A stretch of 6,859 nt of DNA from an uncultured archaeon (GCA_902385515.1 CABMGC010000021.1:1-6859); one strand, 5' to 3'. Shown: positions 1 through 4,691, counted from the stretch's first letter. Notes: generated by a model not told the origin, from the sequence alone. Made by a program: numbers and translations.

Positions 1-81
1 GCGAATCTCTCTCAGGTGGTCCAACCAGATAAGTTGGAGTCGATAAAGAAACTCATCGGAGCGTTAGAAATAAAAGAGTGA
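1..81 (+). CDS. C-terminal end of an unidentified protein (5' part outside the window)
   Basis: Frame 1 is open from the first base to a TGA at 79-81, giving 26 residues that end in LIGALEIKE. The segment is charged and helix-forming (KLESIKKLIG), soluble in character, and not enough to name a family. It reads on the same strand as the ND4-like gene, but 221 bases containing a structured-RNA candidate and new promoter elements separate the two, so co-transcription is doubtful. The A-rich end of this gene (about 68-76) could supply a weak box A for that RNA. This could be a chance open frame, but the amino-acid composition and the same-strand context make a real gene end more likely. Confidence 0.5.
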   Translation, partial: ANLSQVVQPDKLESIKKLIGALEIKE

Positions 82-93
82 ACGCCCAACTAT

Positions 94-216
94 CTATGCC
101 TAGACTTTGGTGGCAGGTAATGCCGCCGGACATGAACCAAGTTCATGGGATGTGAGTCTAGGAGCAACCTTCGGCTATGGTGCTAGTTGCCAATGACATA
201 GCTGTCGGACACAGCT
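94..216 (+). ncRNA. Candidate structured RNA, multi-helix junction, family unknown
   Basis: Several nested stems fit together. CTATG 94-98 pairs with CATAG 197-201 and closes a junction. CCTAGACT 99-106 pairs perfectly with AGTCTAGG 155-162 (8 bp). Inside that arm are two hairpins: GGTGGCA 109-115 with TGCCGCC 121-127, and CATGAAC 131-137 with GTTCATG 141-147 (7 bp, loop CAA). GCAAC 164-168 pairs with GTTGC 186-190. AGCTGT 200-205 pairs with ACAGCT 211-216, followed by the pyrimidine run CTCTTTCC. The one wobble, T111 with G125, is G-U on the plus strand but A-C on the minus strand, so + is favoured. The last hairpin shares bases 200-201 with the closing stem, so the two compete in part. I see no RNase P, SRP, 5S, tRNA or C/D-box signature. 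It could be a free small RNA or a cis-acting element. That it is structured is moderately sure; its identity is unknown. Confidence 0.45.
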
Positions 217-247
217 CTTTCCAAAGCGCACAATCGGCTTCCAAATC

Positions 248-279
248 TATATAAACTTGAATTCCTTTTCACTATAAGG
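248..279 (+). promoter_or_regulatory. Two candidate box A elements for the ND4-like gene
   Basis: TATATAAA at 248-255 is the closest match in this gap to the archaeal TATA consensus and would start transcription near 278, leaving a leader of about 25 nt with no Shine-Dalgarno at useful spacing. A weaker CTATAAGG at 272-279 is centred 27.5 nt before the TTG at 303 and would give a leaderless message. The same spacing recurs at other starts in this window. Between the second element and the start codon is a small GGCC-CTC-GGCC hairpin (282-292). Which element is used cannot be decided from sequence. Confidence 0.5.
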
Positions 280-302
280 TTGGCCCTCGGCCGCGTGATT
301 GC

Positions 303-1718
303 TTGTTACCCCTATTGCCGGTGATCGTGCTCGTTCCGATCCTTTTCATCCTTCCCTTGCTTATCCTGGACGAGAGGCACTCGTTCAAGATCGCGATAGC
401 GTCGTCCACCGCGGTCCTTGCCCTTGTGGCGTTCGCAGCGTACACCGGAATCACTTCGGGCTTCGCCCCGCTGTCCTTCAGCATGAGCTACATCGCTTCC
501 CTGGGCATAAGCACAGGCCTCGCGTTGACAAGGTATAGCAACATCCTGCTCGTGATGTCGGCCATAGTGCTGTTCGCGGTTTCTCTCGTCGCAAGGAATT
601 TCATAAAGGAGTCTGCAAGGGCGTACAACATCCTGTTCCTTCTCATATCCTGCTCGACATTAGGGCTTTTCCTGTCAGGCGGATTTTTCCTGTTCTTCGT
701 CTTCTGGGAGTTCAGCGAGATCGCGATGTTCTTTATGATATACCTGTTCGGAGGCATCGAAAGGAGGTATGCTGCGACGAAGTTCCTGGTGTACTCTGCC
801 ATAGCCAGCATGTCGCTGCTGCTCGGCATACTGCTGCTGTATGCTAACGTCCCTGCCCACACTTTCGATATCTCCGCCATCGCCCTCCAGGCGTCGGCCA
901 TGCCGCCGTCGGTGCAACTGGCCGCGCTCCTGCTGCTGTCTTTCGCATTCATGATTAAGATGCCAGTGTTCCCTCTCCATTCGTGGCTGCCCGACGCATA
1001 CGCCGAAGCCCCGGCCAACGGGGGCATGCTTCTTTCAGGAGTGATGTCAAAGTTCGGCGCGTACGGCTTTCTGGTAATGCTTACGACCCTGCCGATAGCT
1101 TCCCACTTCACGATCTATTTCGCGGTTCTGTTCGGGTTCTCCGCGGTGTACGGCGCCTTCGTTGCGATAAGGCAGGCGAACTTCAGGCGCCTTGTGGCGT
1201 ACGCGAGTTTCGTGGAGATGGGGATCGCCGCCTTCGGCCTGGCTTCCATGAACGCTCTTGCCACGGCCGGAGCGATGTATGCGCTGCTCGGCCAGGGCCT
1301 CGTGATGTCCTTGCTGTTTCTGGTCGCAGGGTCTGTGGACGAATCGTTCGGCACCTCGCTCATAGGAAGAATAAAGGGCGTAATCAGGAGCTTTCCTGGC
1401 CTGTCGTACGTGCTTGTATTCGCCACATTCGCGCTCGTGGGCCTGCCGCTGACGGCAGGATTCATAGGAGACCTGCTGATATTCACCGGGGCCTTCCAGG
1501 CGCACGGAGCGATCGGCCTCGCGCCGCTTGCGGCGCTCGTGATACTGGGTGCGTTCATGTTCTACGTGATGGAGAAGTCATTCTTCAACGTCTCCGAAGC
1601 AATCGAGCCCTATCAGAGCCCAGGTGCGAGCGTGTATGCGGCCATGGCGATCCTGATCGCGGCCACTGTGGTTTTCGGGGCCATGCCATCCCTGCTCTTG
1701 TCCCCGTTCGCCATCTGA
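303..1718 (+). CDS. NADH-quinone oxidoreductase ND4/NuoM-like proton-channel subunit (Mrp antiporter superfamily)
   Basis: A 471-residue, highly hydrophobic protein with about 13-14 membrane helices, close to the usual 480-510 of NuoM/ND4. In complex I, membrane hydrogenases and Mrp antiporters this family moves protons or sodium across the membrane. Visible hallmarks are E136 in FWEFSE (counterpart of NuoM E144), K219 in MIKMPVFPLHSWLPDA followed by a run like the family's EAP motif, K250 in GVMSKFGAYGF, RQANFRRLVAYAS at 290-302, and the acidic D390 in FIGDLL where NuoM has E407. The helix-10 histidine of NuoM (AHGLS) is replaced by Q331 in LGQGL. The TTG start at 303 is chosen because it opens directly into the first hydrophobic helix, no ATG or GTG occurs between the upstream stop (258) and it, and a TATA-like element lies 27 nt before it. 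No other complex I subunit is visible next to it. NuoM-like is preferred over MrpD by the loop motifs, but the parent complex is unknown. Confidence 0.88.
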   Translation: MLPLLPVIVLVPILFILPLLILDERHSFKIAIASSTAVLALVAFAAYTGITSGFAPLSFSMSYIASLGISTGLALTRYSNILLVMSAIVLFAVSLVARNFIKESARAYNILFLLISCSTLGLFLSGGFFLFFVFWEFSEIAMFFMIYLFGGIERRYAATKFLVYSAIASMSLLLGILLLYANVPAHTFDISAIALQASAMPPSVQLAALLLLSFAFMIKMPVFPLHSWLPDAYAEAPANGGMLLSGVMSKFGAYGFLVMLTTLPIASHFTIYFAVLFGFSAVYGAFVAIRQANFRRLVAYASFVEMGIAAFGLASMNALATAGAMYALLGQGLVMSLLFLVAGSVDESFGTSLIGRIKGVIRSFPGLSYVLVFATFALVGLPLTAGFIGDLLIFTGAFQAHGAIGLAPLAALVILGAFMFYVMEKSFFNVSEAIEPYQSPGASVYAAMAILIAATVVFGAMPSLLLSPFAI

Positions 1719-2210
1719 CTAGAGCTCCCTGCCACCCTCTCCGTTAACGTAGCCCGTTTCTATTATCTCCTCAAGGACCTCTATAAGGTAGCTCGCGTTC
1801 TTGGTTATGTCTGAGGACGTTATGATGCCTATCGCCCTGTTCGAATCGTCCACTACGCAGAGCTTCTTTATCCTGTTGCCCGCCATGTATCTTGCCGCAT
1901 CCTCGAGCTTGACATGCTTCTTTATCGTCACTACCGGCCTGCTCATTATGTGCTTGGCCTTCGAAAACAGCAGGTTCCGCGTCTTTGACACCAGCTTCTT
2001 GACTATGTCCCCTCCAGTGACGACCCCTATGGGCTCGTTGTTCTTGTTCGTTATGACTATGGCGTCGATCTTGTGTTTGTTCATCGCCTTAGCTATGTCC
2101 CTTACGCTGGTCTTTTCTCCGGCGGTCACTACCGGAGAGCTCATTATGTCGTTGACTGTGAGCGAATGCCTTTCGCTAATCGCAGCCGGACGTTCATAGT
2201 TTTCTCTCAT
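1719..2210 (-). CDS. Two-CBS-domain protein
   Basis: A 163-residue soluble protein made almost entirely of a Bateman module. CBS1 is about residues 18-76 (VNDIMSSPVVTA ... IGVVTGGDIVKK) and CBS2 about 85-140 (AKHIMSRPVVTI ... IGIITSSDITK). Both carry the G-x-x-T-x-x-D ribose/phosphate-binding motif (G62-VVTGG-D68 and G128-IITSS-D134), so adenosine-nucleotide binding (AMP, ATP or SAM) is expected from family knowledge. Stand-alone pairs like this usually act as energy or ligand sensors for a partner that cannot be named here. The ATG at 2210 is preceded by AGGTG at 2220-2216, a good match to the archaeal Shine-Dalgarno, five bases upstream. The TAG at 1721-1719 directly abuts the TGA of the convergent ND4-like gene. 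A perfect 7-bp inverted repeat lies directly before the start codon. Confidence 0.92.
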   Translation of the reverse strand: MRENYERPAAISERHSLTVNDIMSSPVVTAGEKTSVRDIAKAMNKHKIDAIVITNKNNEPIGVVTGGDIVKKLVSKTRNLLFSKAKHIMSRPVVTIKKHVKLEDAARYMAGNRIKKLCVVDDSNRAIGIITSSDITKNASYLIEVLEEIIETGYVNGEGGREL

Positions 2211-2250
2211 AACCGCACCTGTGTAACGTTTGCGGTTAAGATTTTTAAGC
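2211..2250 (-). promoter_or_regulatory. CBS gene promoter with a 7-bp inverted repeat
   Basis: Read on the minus strand, CTTAAAAA (2249-2242) is a likely box A and would place the transcription start near 2218-2220. AACCGCA (2237-2231) and TGCGGTT (2217-2211) form a perfect inverted repeat with a 13-nt spacer, centred on 2224. It lies between box A and the ATG and overlaps the Shine-Dalgarno AGGTG (2220-2216). As DNA it is placed like an operator over the start site. If transcription begins farther upstream it would fold into a hairpin that masks the ribosome binding site. Confidence 0.45.
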
Positions 2251-2329
2251 AGGATTGCGCGTTCATTTTACTTTCATACCCTTTTGTGGCGTCATGGCGC
2301 GGCTTGCGGATTTTCGTGCCCAGTAAGTA

Positions 2330-2363
2330 ATGTTTATATGACATTATGTAACATAAGATTGAC
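2330..2363 (+). promoter_or_regulatory. XRE regulator promoter with possible operator
   Basis: TTTATATG at 2333-2340 is a strong archaeal box A, centred 27.5 nt before the GTG at 2364, which predicts a leaderless message. ATGTT (2330-2334) and AACAT (2350-2354) form a 5-bp inverted repeat with arms 20 bp apart, two helical turns, flanking box A. That arrangement suits autorepression by the dimeric regulator encoded just downstream, but five-base arms can arise by chance. Confidence 0.5.
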
Positions 2364-2675
2364 GTGATACCTTTGGCGCGCAAAAAGAATTACGCCGGAT
2401 TTGCGGGCATAGCGATAGGCAAGCATCCGAAGCGCAGCTCGGAGGTGACCAACCAGCTCAGGGTATGGAGGGCCAAGCGCAATCTCACGCAGGACGAGCT
2501 TGCGGGCAGGGTCGGCGTGACAAGGCAGACGATAATTGCCGTTGAGGCCGGACGCTACAGCCCATCGCTGGAACTGGCGTTCAAGCTGGCAAGATTCTTC
2601 GGCACTAGCATCGAGGGGATATTTGCCTTCAAGGACAAGTCGAGGTACGCCCTGCCTTTTGGCGGCAAGCTCTGA
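2364..2675 (+). CDS. XRE/HTH_3-family transcriptional regulator
   Basis: A 103-residue DNA-binding protein with a Cro/C1-type helix-turn-helix at about residues 31-87. LTQDELAGRVGVTRQTI spans helix 2, the turn and recognition helix 3, followed by EAGRYSPSLELAFKLARFFG and IEGIF, which is the signature of the short YgzD/YozG-like regulators shared by archaea and bacteria. Those proteins are usually 65-75 residues. Here a basic, glycine-containing stretch of about 30 residues precedes the domain. The GTG at 2364 is chosen because an in-frame TAA lies at 2349-2351 and a strong TATA element sits 27 nt upstream. A later GTG at 2445 would give the family's normal length, but the GGAGG before it directly abuts the codon, leaving no spacing for initiation. 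Its targets are unknown; autoregulation is suggested by the repeat at its promoter. It converges on the AlkD-like gene with 18 bases between stops. Confidence 0.9.
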   Translation: MIPLARKKNYAGFAGIAIGKHPKRSSEVTNQLRVWRAKRNLTQDELAGRVGVTRQTIIAVEAGRYSPSLELAFKLARFFGTSIEGIFAFKDKSRYALPFGGKL

Positions 2676-2693
2676 CAAGTGCGCAGAAGGCGA

Positions 2694-3356
2694 TCAGGAA
2701 AACTTTTTCCTTTCAAGTTCCCGTATGGCGTCAGAGGCGATCCATTTTGCCGCAGGGGAGTCGACCTTGCTTATCTCCTCGGCAGCTTTCAGCGCAAGCC
2801 GGATAAGGTTTGCGTCGCGGTTTCCGATCTGCCTCAGGGCCCAGTTCACCGCCTTTTTCACGTAGTTTCTTTCGTCTGTGCACTCCCTTTTTATTACGGG
2901 CAGGAACCTTTCGAGGTCCTTGTCGTCTGCGGTCTTGTCGTGGACAGCTATCGCGGCCATCATTACGAAACCTGCCCTTTTTACGAACTCATCCTTCTCG
3001 TGGCTCCATTCGAAAGCCTTCTTCTGGGCGAACTCTGTCTTGTCAAAAAGGTTTCCGCAGACCTGATCGCACACGTCCCACGAATCGAAATCACGGACCC
3101 ACGCGTCCATCTGTCGCTCGGTTACCTTATCGGGTTCGTCCAGGAAAGCGGCAAGTATCCTGGCCTCGTGTATGCCTGAGGACCACAGTCTCAGCGCAAG
3201 ATCGTGGCTCGGGTCGGTGAGCCTTGCAATCTTGCGGAGTTCGGTTACTGACACGCCGTACGCGTTCTCCGTGCGTATGCCGAATCTCGCCATCCCCTCG
3301 CGATTCTCATCGTTCGAGAGGAACTTCAGCCTGCTGATTATGGCGTCGTATAGCAT
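2694..3356 (-). CDS. AlkD-like DNA alkylation repair protein (HEAT-like repeats)
   Basis: An all-helical protein of 220 residues (225 from the alternative ATG at 3371), the normal length for the COG4912/AlkD family. These enzymes remove bulky or positively charged N3- and N7-alkylpurines from DNA using tandem HEAT-like repeats, without flipping the base. Visible features, numbered from 3356: MARFGI near the N-terminus, SWDVCDQV with W93 and the catalytic-position D97, R127 in VKRAGFVMM, and W172 in YVKKAVNWALRQIG. They match W109, D113, R148 and W187 of Bacillus cereus AlkD, so activity is plausible. ATG 3356 is preferred because a box A-like ATAATTTA (3390-3383) is 30 nt upstream and only 15 nt from the alternative ATG, too close for the latter to be transcribed from it. 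The longer start remains possible by read-through from the membrane-protein gene, whose stop lies 55 bases upstream. Confidence 0.88.
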   Translation of the reverse strand: MLYDAIISRLKFLSNDENREGMARFGIRTENAYGVSVTELRKIARLTDPSHDLALRLWSSGIHEARILAAFLDEPDKVTERQMDAWVRDFDSWDVCDQVCGNLFDKTEFAQKKAFEWSHEKDEFVKRAGFVMMAAIAVHDKTADDKDLERFLPVIKRECTDERNYVKKAVNWALRQIGNRDANLIRLALKAAEEISKVDSPAAKWIASDAIRELERKKFS

Positions 3357-3382
3357 GATATCATCTTTCATCCCGTCTTAGC

Positions 3383-3390
3383 TAAATTAT
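3383..3390 (-). promoter_or_regulatory. Probable box A of the AlkD-like gene
   Basis: ATAATTTA on the minus strand lies in the gap between the membrane-protein stop (3412) and the AlkD-like start. Its centre is 30.5 nt from ATG 3356 and 15.5 nt from ATG 3371, which supports the shorter protein. Confidence 0.35.
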
Positions 3391-3411
3391 GCTGGCAGGC
3401 ACGACTTTCCC

Positions 3412-4041
3412 TCAAAAGTATTCCTTTCCGATCCTGCTTCCGAAGACGAGCCTTTTTGCAACAACGAAAACGTAGCCCAGCACTATCACGACCAGAAGTA
3501 TCGTCGCCATCTCAGCAAAAAAGAACTCAGATATCTGGCCTATGAGGGCGACTTTTGGCACGGTGTTTATTAGACGCAGCACCCAGCCCGCCGACCAGAA
3601 GGCGATTGCAAAGCTGACTCCTACAAGTATCGGAGACAGCAGTTCGTATGCCATTTTGTGCACGACTGAGAGGTATCCCTTGTAGCTTGAAAAAACGAAT
3701 ATGGCGAAGAATAGGTAGATGTTGTCGAACAGGAATTTGGCCACCGCCGCCACGAACGTGCTTCCGAGGAAGTAGTTGACGAAATTTATGACGACTATGC
3801 CTATTGCGAAAAACAGTATTCCGACGACGCTCGTGATCAGCGGGCCTATTGCGCCGAAGGTCCTGGCCCACCACTCCTTCTGCACGTGCCTGCCGAACCT
3901 GCTTCCTGCGTCGGACATTTCCTCCCCGAACGCGCTCGCGCTCTTCTCCATCCTCTTGCCGAAGCGCTCGCCCCACGCGTTCCAGTCGCCCTCGGTGAAT
4001 TCCCCGTAGGCCTTGCGTTTTTGCTTTCTCTTGCTCGGCAT
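3412..4041 (-). CDS. Four-helix membrane protein of unknown function
   Basis: About 209 residues from ATG 4041. I do not recognise the family. The N-terminus is strongly basic (MPSKRKQKRK), followed to about residue 55 by a charged amphipathic stretch with a recurring aromatic-glycine pattern (WGERFGKRM, AFGEEMSD, SRFGRHV), which may be a surface or coiled helix. Four hydrophobic segments follow at roughly 63-89, 94-118, 134-157 and 173-195, with a short basic tail (GSRIGKEYF). Basic termini on both ends and an even number of helices predict both ends in the cytoplasm. ATG 4041 is preferred over ATG 4050 because the TATA element TATTTAAA (4071-4064) is 26.5 nt from it, matching the spacing of other leaderless genes here; the longer form adds MIS. 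The gene lies downstream of tRNA-Asp on the same strand with its own promoter. The neighbours give no clue to its role. Confidence 0.75.
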   Translation of the reverse strand: MPSKRKQKRKAYGEFTEGDWNAWGERFGKRMEKSASAFGEEMSDAGSRFGRHVQKEWWARTFGAIGPLITSVVGILFFAIGIVVINFVNYFLGSTFVAAVAKFLFDNIYLFFAIFVFSSYKGYLSVVHKMAYELLSPILVGVSFAIAFWSAGWVLRLINTVPKVALIGQISEFFFAEMATILLVVIVLGYVFVVAKRLVFGSRIGKEYF

Positions 4042-4063
4042 CGAAATCATCTCGCATTAACGT

Positions 4064-4071
4064 TTTAAATA
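4064..4071 (-). promoter_or_regulatory. Box A of the four-helix membrane protein gene
   Basis: TATTTAAA on the minus strand is centred 26.5 nt before ATG 4041 and 17.5 nt before ATG 4050, so it predicts a leaderless transcript from 4041. It lies in the 43-bp gap after tRNA-Asp. Confidence 0.55.
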
Positions 4072-4093
4072 GCAAACGGACAAAGGCACGGAA

Positions 4094-4166
4094 CGCCTTG
4101 GCCGGGATTCGAACCCGGGTCACAACCGTGACAGGGTCGTATGCTGGTCCACTACACTACCAAGGC
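4094..4166 (-). tRNA. tRNA-Asp (anticodon GUC)
   Basis: All four arms can be built. Acceptor GCCTTGG pairs with CCAAGGC without a mismatch. The D-arm is GTGT/GCAT with GG in the loop and wobble pairs. The anticodon stem CGACC/GGTTG encloses the loop CTGTCAC, which presents GTC. The T-arm CCGGG-TTCGAAT-CCCGG is perfect. The mature length is 73 nt including discriminator G at 4094, the aspartate identity base. CCA is not encoded and there is no intron. It lies 29 bases after the SemiSWEET stop, so it is probably made at least partly from the same transcript; a box A-like GATATAAG overlapping that gene's end could add a separate start. Confidence 0.97.
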
Positions 4167-4195
4167 CTGTCCGCAGATACTATTTGATTCGCAAC

Positions 4196-4474
4196 TTACT
4201 TATATCTTGATTTCAGCACCAGCAGGGCCATCACGAAACAGAGGGATACGGTGTTGAACAGCAGCATGGGCACGGACTTCGGCACGAGATTGTAGGCATA
4301 GTAATTCCAGCAGACGAAGCCGACCCCCGTCATCGACAGCCATCCATAGGAAAGGTCCTTGGCGGATTTGGTCCTCATCACCTTTATCAGCTGCGGCACG
4401 TACGAGAACGTCGTAATGAACCCCGCAACAAAACCTATCAAGACAGACGAATCCACAAGATCGCCAAAAATCAT
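4196..4474 (-). CDS. SemiSWEET/PQ-loop sugar transporter
   Basis: A 92-residue three-helix membrane protein of the SemiSWEET (MtN3/saliva, PQ-loop) family, which dimerises to pass sugars across the membrane in either direction. Features in order: helix 1 at about 11-32 with the signature TTFSYVPQLIKVMRTKSAKD (P27-Q28); helix 2 at about 43-61 with W56 in GFVCWNYYAYNL; helix 3 at about 68-87 with N74 in LLFNTVSLCFVMALL; basic tail KSRYK. The Trp and Asn correspond to the sugar-pocket residues of bacterial SemiSWEETs. Length is typical of the family. ATG 4474 is chosen because residues before it would be encoded by tRNA-Tyr sequence. That ATG starts on the base directly after the tRNA discriminator, so the gene has no leader and no promoter of its own: it must be read from the tRNA-Tyr promoter. 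The substrate is unknown; sugar is the family expectation. Confidence 0.9.
   Translation of the reverse strand: MIFGDLVDSSVLIGFVAGFITTFSYVPQLIKVMRTKSAKDLSYGWLSMTGVGFVCWNYYAYNLVPKSVPMLLFNTVSLCFVMALLVLKSRYK
4198..4206 (-). promoter_or_regulatory. Possible box A for tRNA-Asp inside the SemiSWEET 3' end
   Basis: GATATAAGT on the minus strand overlaps the last codons and stop of the SemiSWEET gene. Its centre is about 36 nt from the tRNA 5' end, which would leave a leader of about 10 nt for RNase P to remove. It may be only a by-product of the Arg-Tyr-Lys-stop codons. Confidence 0.25.
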
Positions 4475-4576
4475 TCCCGATGGGGTTATTCGAAAACCCA
4501 ACCTATCGGTATCTTCTTTTCGCTTCAAAGAAGTGACAAACTACAGCCGATCGCTCTGCCATTGAGCTACAGCGGG
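4475..4576 (-). tRNA. tRNA-Tyr (anticodon GUA) with a 30-nt intron
   Basis: The 5' exon (4576-4541) has acceptor strand CCCGCTG, D-arm GCTC-AATGGCA-GAGC, anticodon stem ATCGG and loop bases CTGTAG with GTA as anticodon. The 3' exon (4510-4475) has A38, stem CCGAT, variable loop AGGTT, a perfect T-arm GGGTT-TTCGAAT-AACCC, acceptor strand CATCGGG and discriminator A. Removing 4540-4511 restores a seven-base loop CTGTAGA, with the intron at the canonical archaeal 37/38 site. C1-G72 and A73 are the archaeal tyrosine identity elements. The mature RNA is 72 nt and CCA is not encoded. One acceptor pair is mismatched (C5 with U68). The SemiSWEET ATG begins immediately after A73. Confidence 0.93.
4511..4540 (-). 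other. tRNA-Tyr intron
   Basis: Thirty bases between G37 and A38. The sequence has a 7-bp hairpin, CTTCTTT (4533-4527) with AAAGAAG (4519-4513) and loop GAAGCGA, leaving seven unpaired bases at the 5' side and two at the 3' side. The canonical bulge-helix-bulge for this site would pair exon bases 32-35 (CUGU) with intron bases GAAG; three of four pairs form, with a G34-A mismatch, and that pairing competes with the hairpin. A relaxed splicing motif is therefore likely. Confidence 0.85.
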
Positions 4577-4598
4577 TGATTTATTATGGAATTAAAGA

Positions 4599-4608
4599 AT
4601 ATTAATAT
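4599..4608. promoter_or_regulatory. Palindromic bidirectional TATA element
   Basis: ATATTAATAT is a perfect palindrome centred at 4603.5. It is 27.5 nt from the tRNA-Tyr 5' end (4576) on the minus strand and 27.5 nt from the mini-ORF ATG (4631) on the plus strand, the spacing expected for archaeal box A in each direction. A second A/T-rich element, TTTAAGAA at 4621-4628, could serve the plus strand instead, starting near 4651. Confidence 0.5.
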
Positions 4609-4630
4609 AGCTATACAGGGTTTAAGAAAT

Positions 4631-4684
4631 ATGCTCGGTCCTAACGTCAAGGCGGGCTACTGTTCTGACGTTTTGAGAGGGTGA
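4631..4684 (+). CDS. Possible leader mini-ORF upstream of the AAA+ gene
   Basis: ATG 4631 opens 17 codons, MLGPNVKAGYCSDVLRG, ending at TGA 4682-4684. Its start falls where transcription from the palindromic TATA element should begin, so it could be translated as a leaderless message. Its stop codon overlaps the GGTGA of the ribosome binding site that serves TTG 4692, the arrangement seen in translational coupling. No peptide family is recognisable and a frame this short is common by chance, so position is the only support. Confidence 0.25.
   Translation: MLGPNVKAGYCSDVLRG
4677..4684 (+). promoter_or_regulatory. Shine-Dalgarno that sets the AAA+ start at TTG 4692
   Basis: GAGGGTGA contains GGTGA, complementary to the archaeal 16S rRNA tail, and ends seven bases before the TTG at 4692. 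The in-frame TGA at 4674-4676 rules out starts farther upstream, and the next in-frame ATG is codon 72, inside the membrane domain. Confidence 0.65.
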
Positions 4685-4691
4685 CAAGGGC

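Noticed and set aside
94..216. Identity as RNase P RNA, SRP RNA, 5S rRNA, a C/D-box sRNA or a known riboswitch
   Set aside because: I looked for the conserved cores (for example GAGGAAAGTCC, the SRP helix 8 bases, RTGATGA/CTGA boxes) and found none. Left as an unknown structured RNA.
488..1505. Long minus-strand frames opposite the ND4-like gene
   Set aside because: Antisense shadows of the coding strand, with no start signals or domain similarity.
983..1747. A 254-codon plus-strand frame inside the ND4-like gene
   Set aside because: Arg/Gly-rich with no recognisable domain. The ND4 motifs are all in the other frame and continue to its stop.
2445..2675. Internal GTG start for the XRE regulator, giving about 76 residues
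   Set aside because: The GGAGG before it directly abuts the GTG with no spacing, while GTG 2364 has a strong TATA box 27 nt upstream.
4066..4100. Partial inverted match of the tRNA-Asp acceptor end (AAGGC ... GCCTT) as an attachment site or terminator
   Set aside because: Only five bases pair, there is no direct repeat of the tRNA 3' end and no integrase gene nearby.
4475..4528. Extended SemiSWEET start at a TTG (4528), adding 18 residues
   Set aside because: The extension is encoded by the tRNA-Tyr intron and 3' exon, lacks family similarity, and the ATG at 4474 gives the normal SemiSWEET length.
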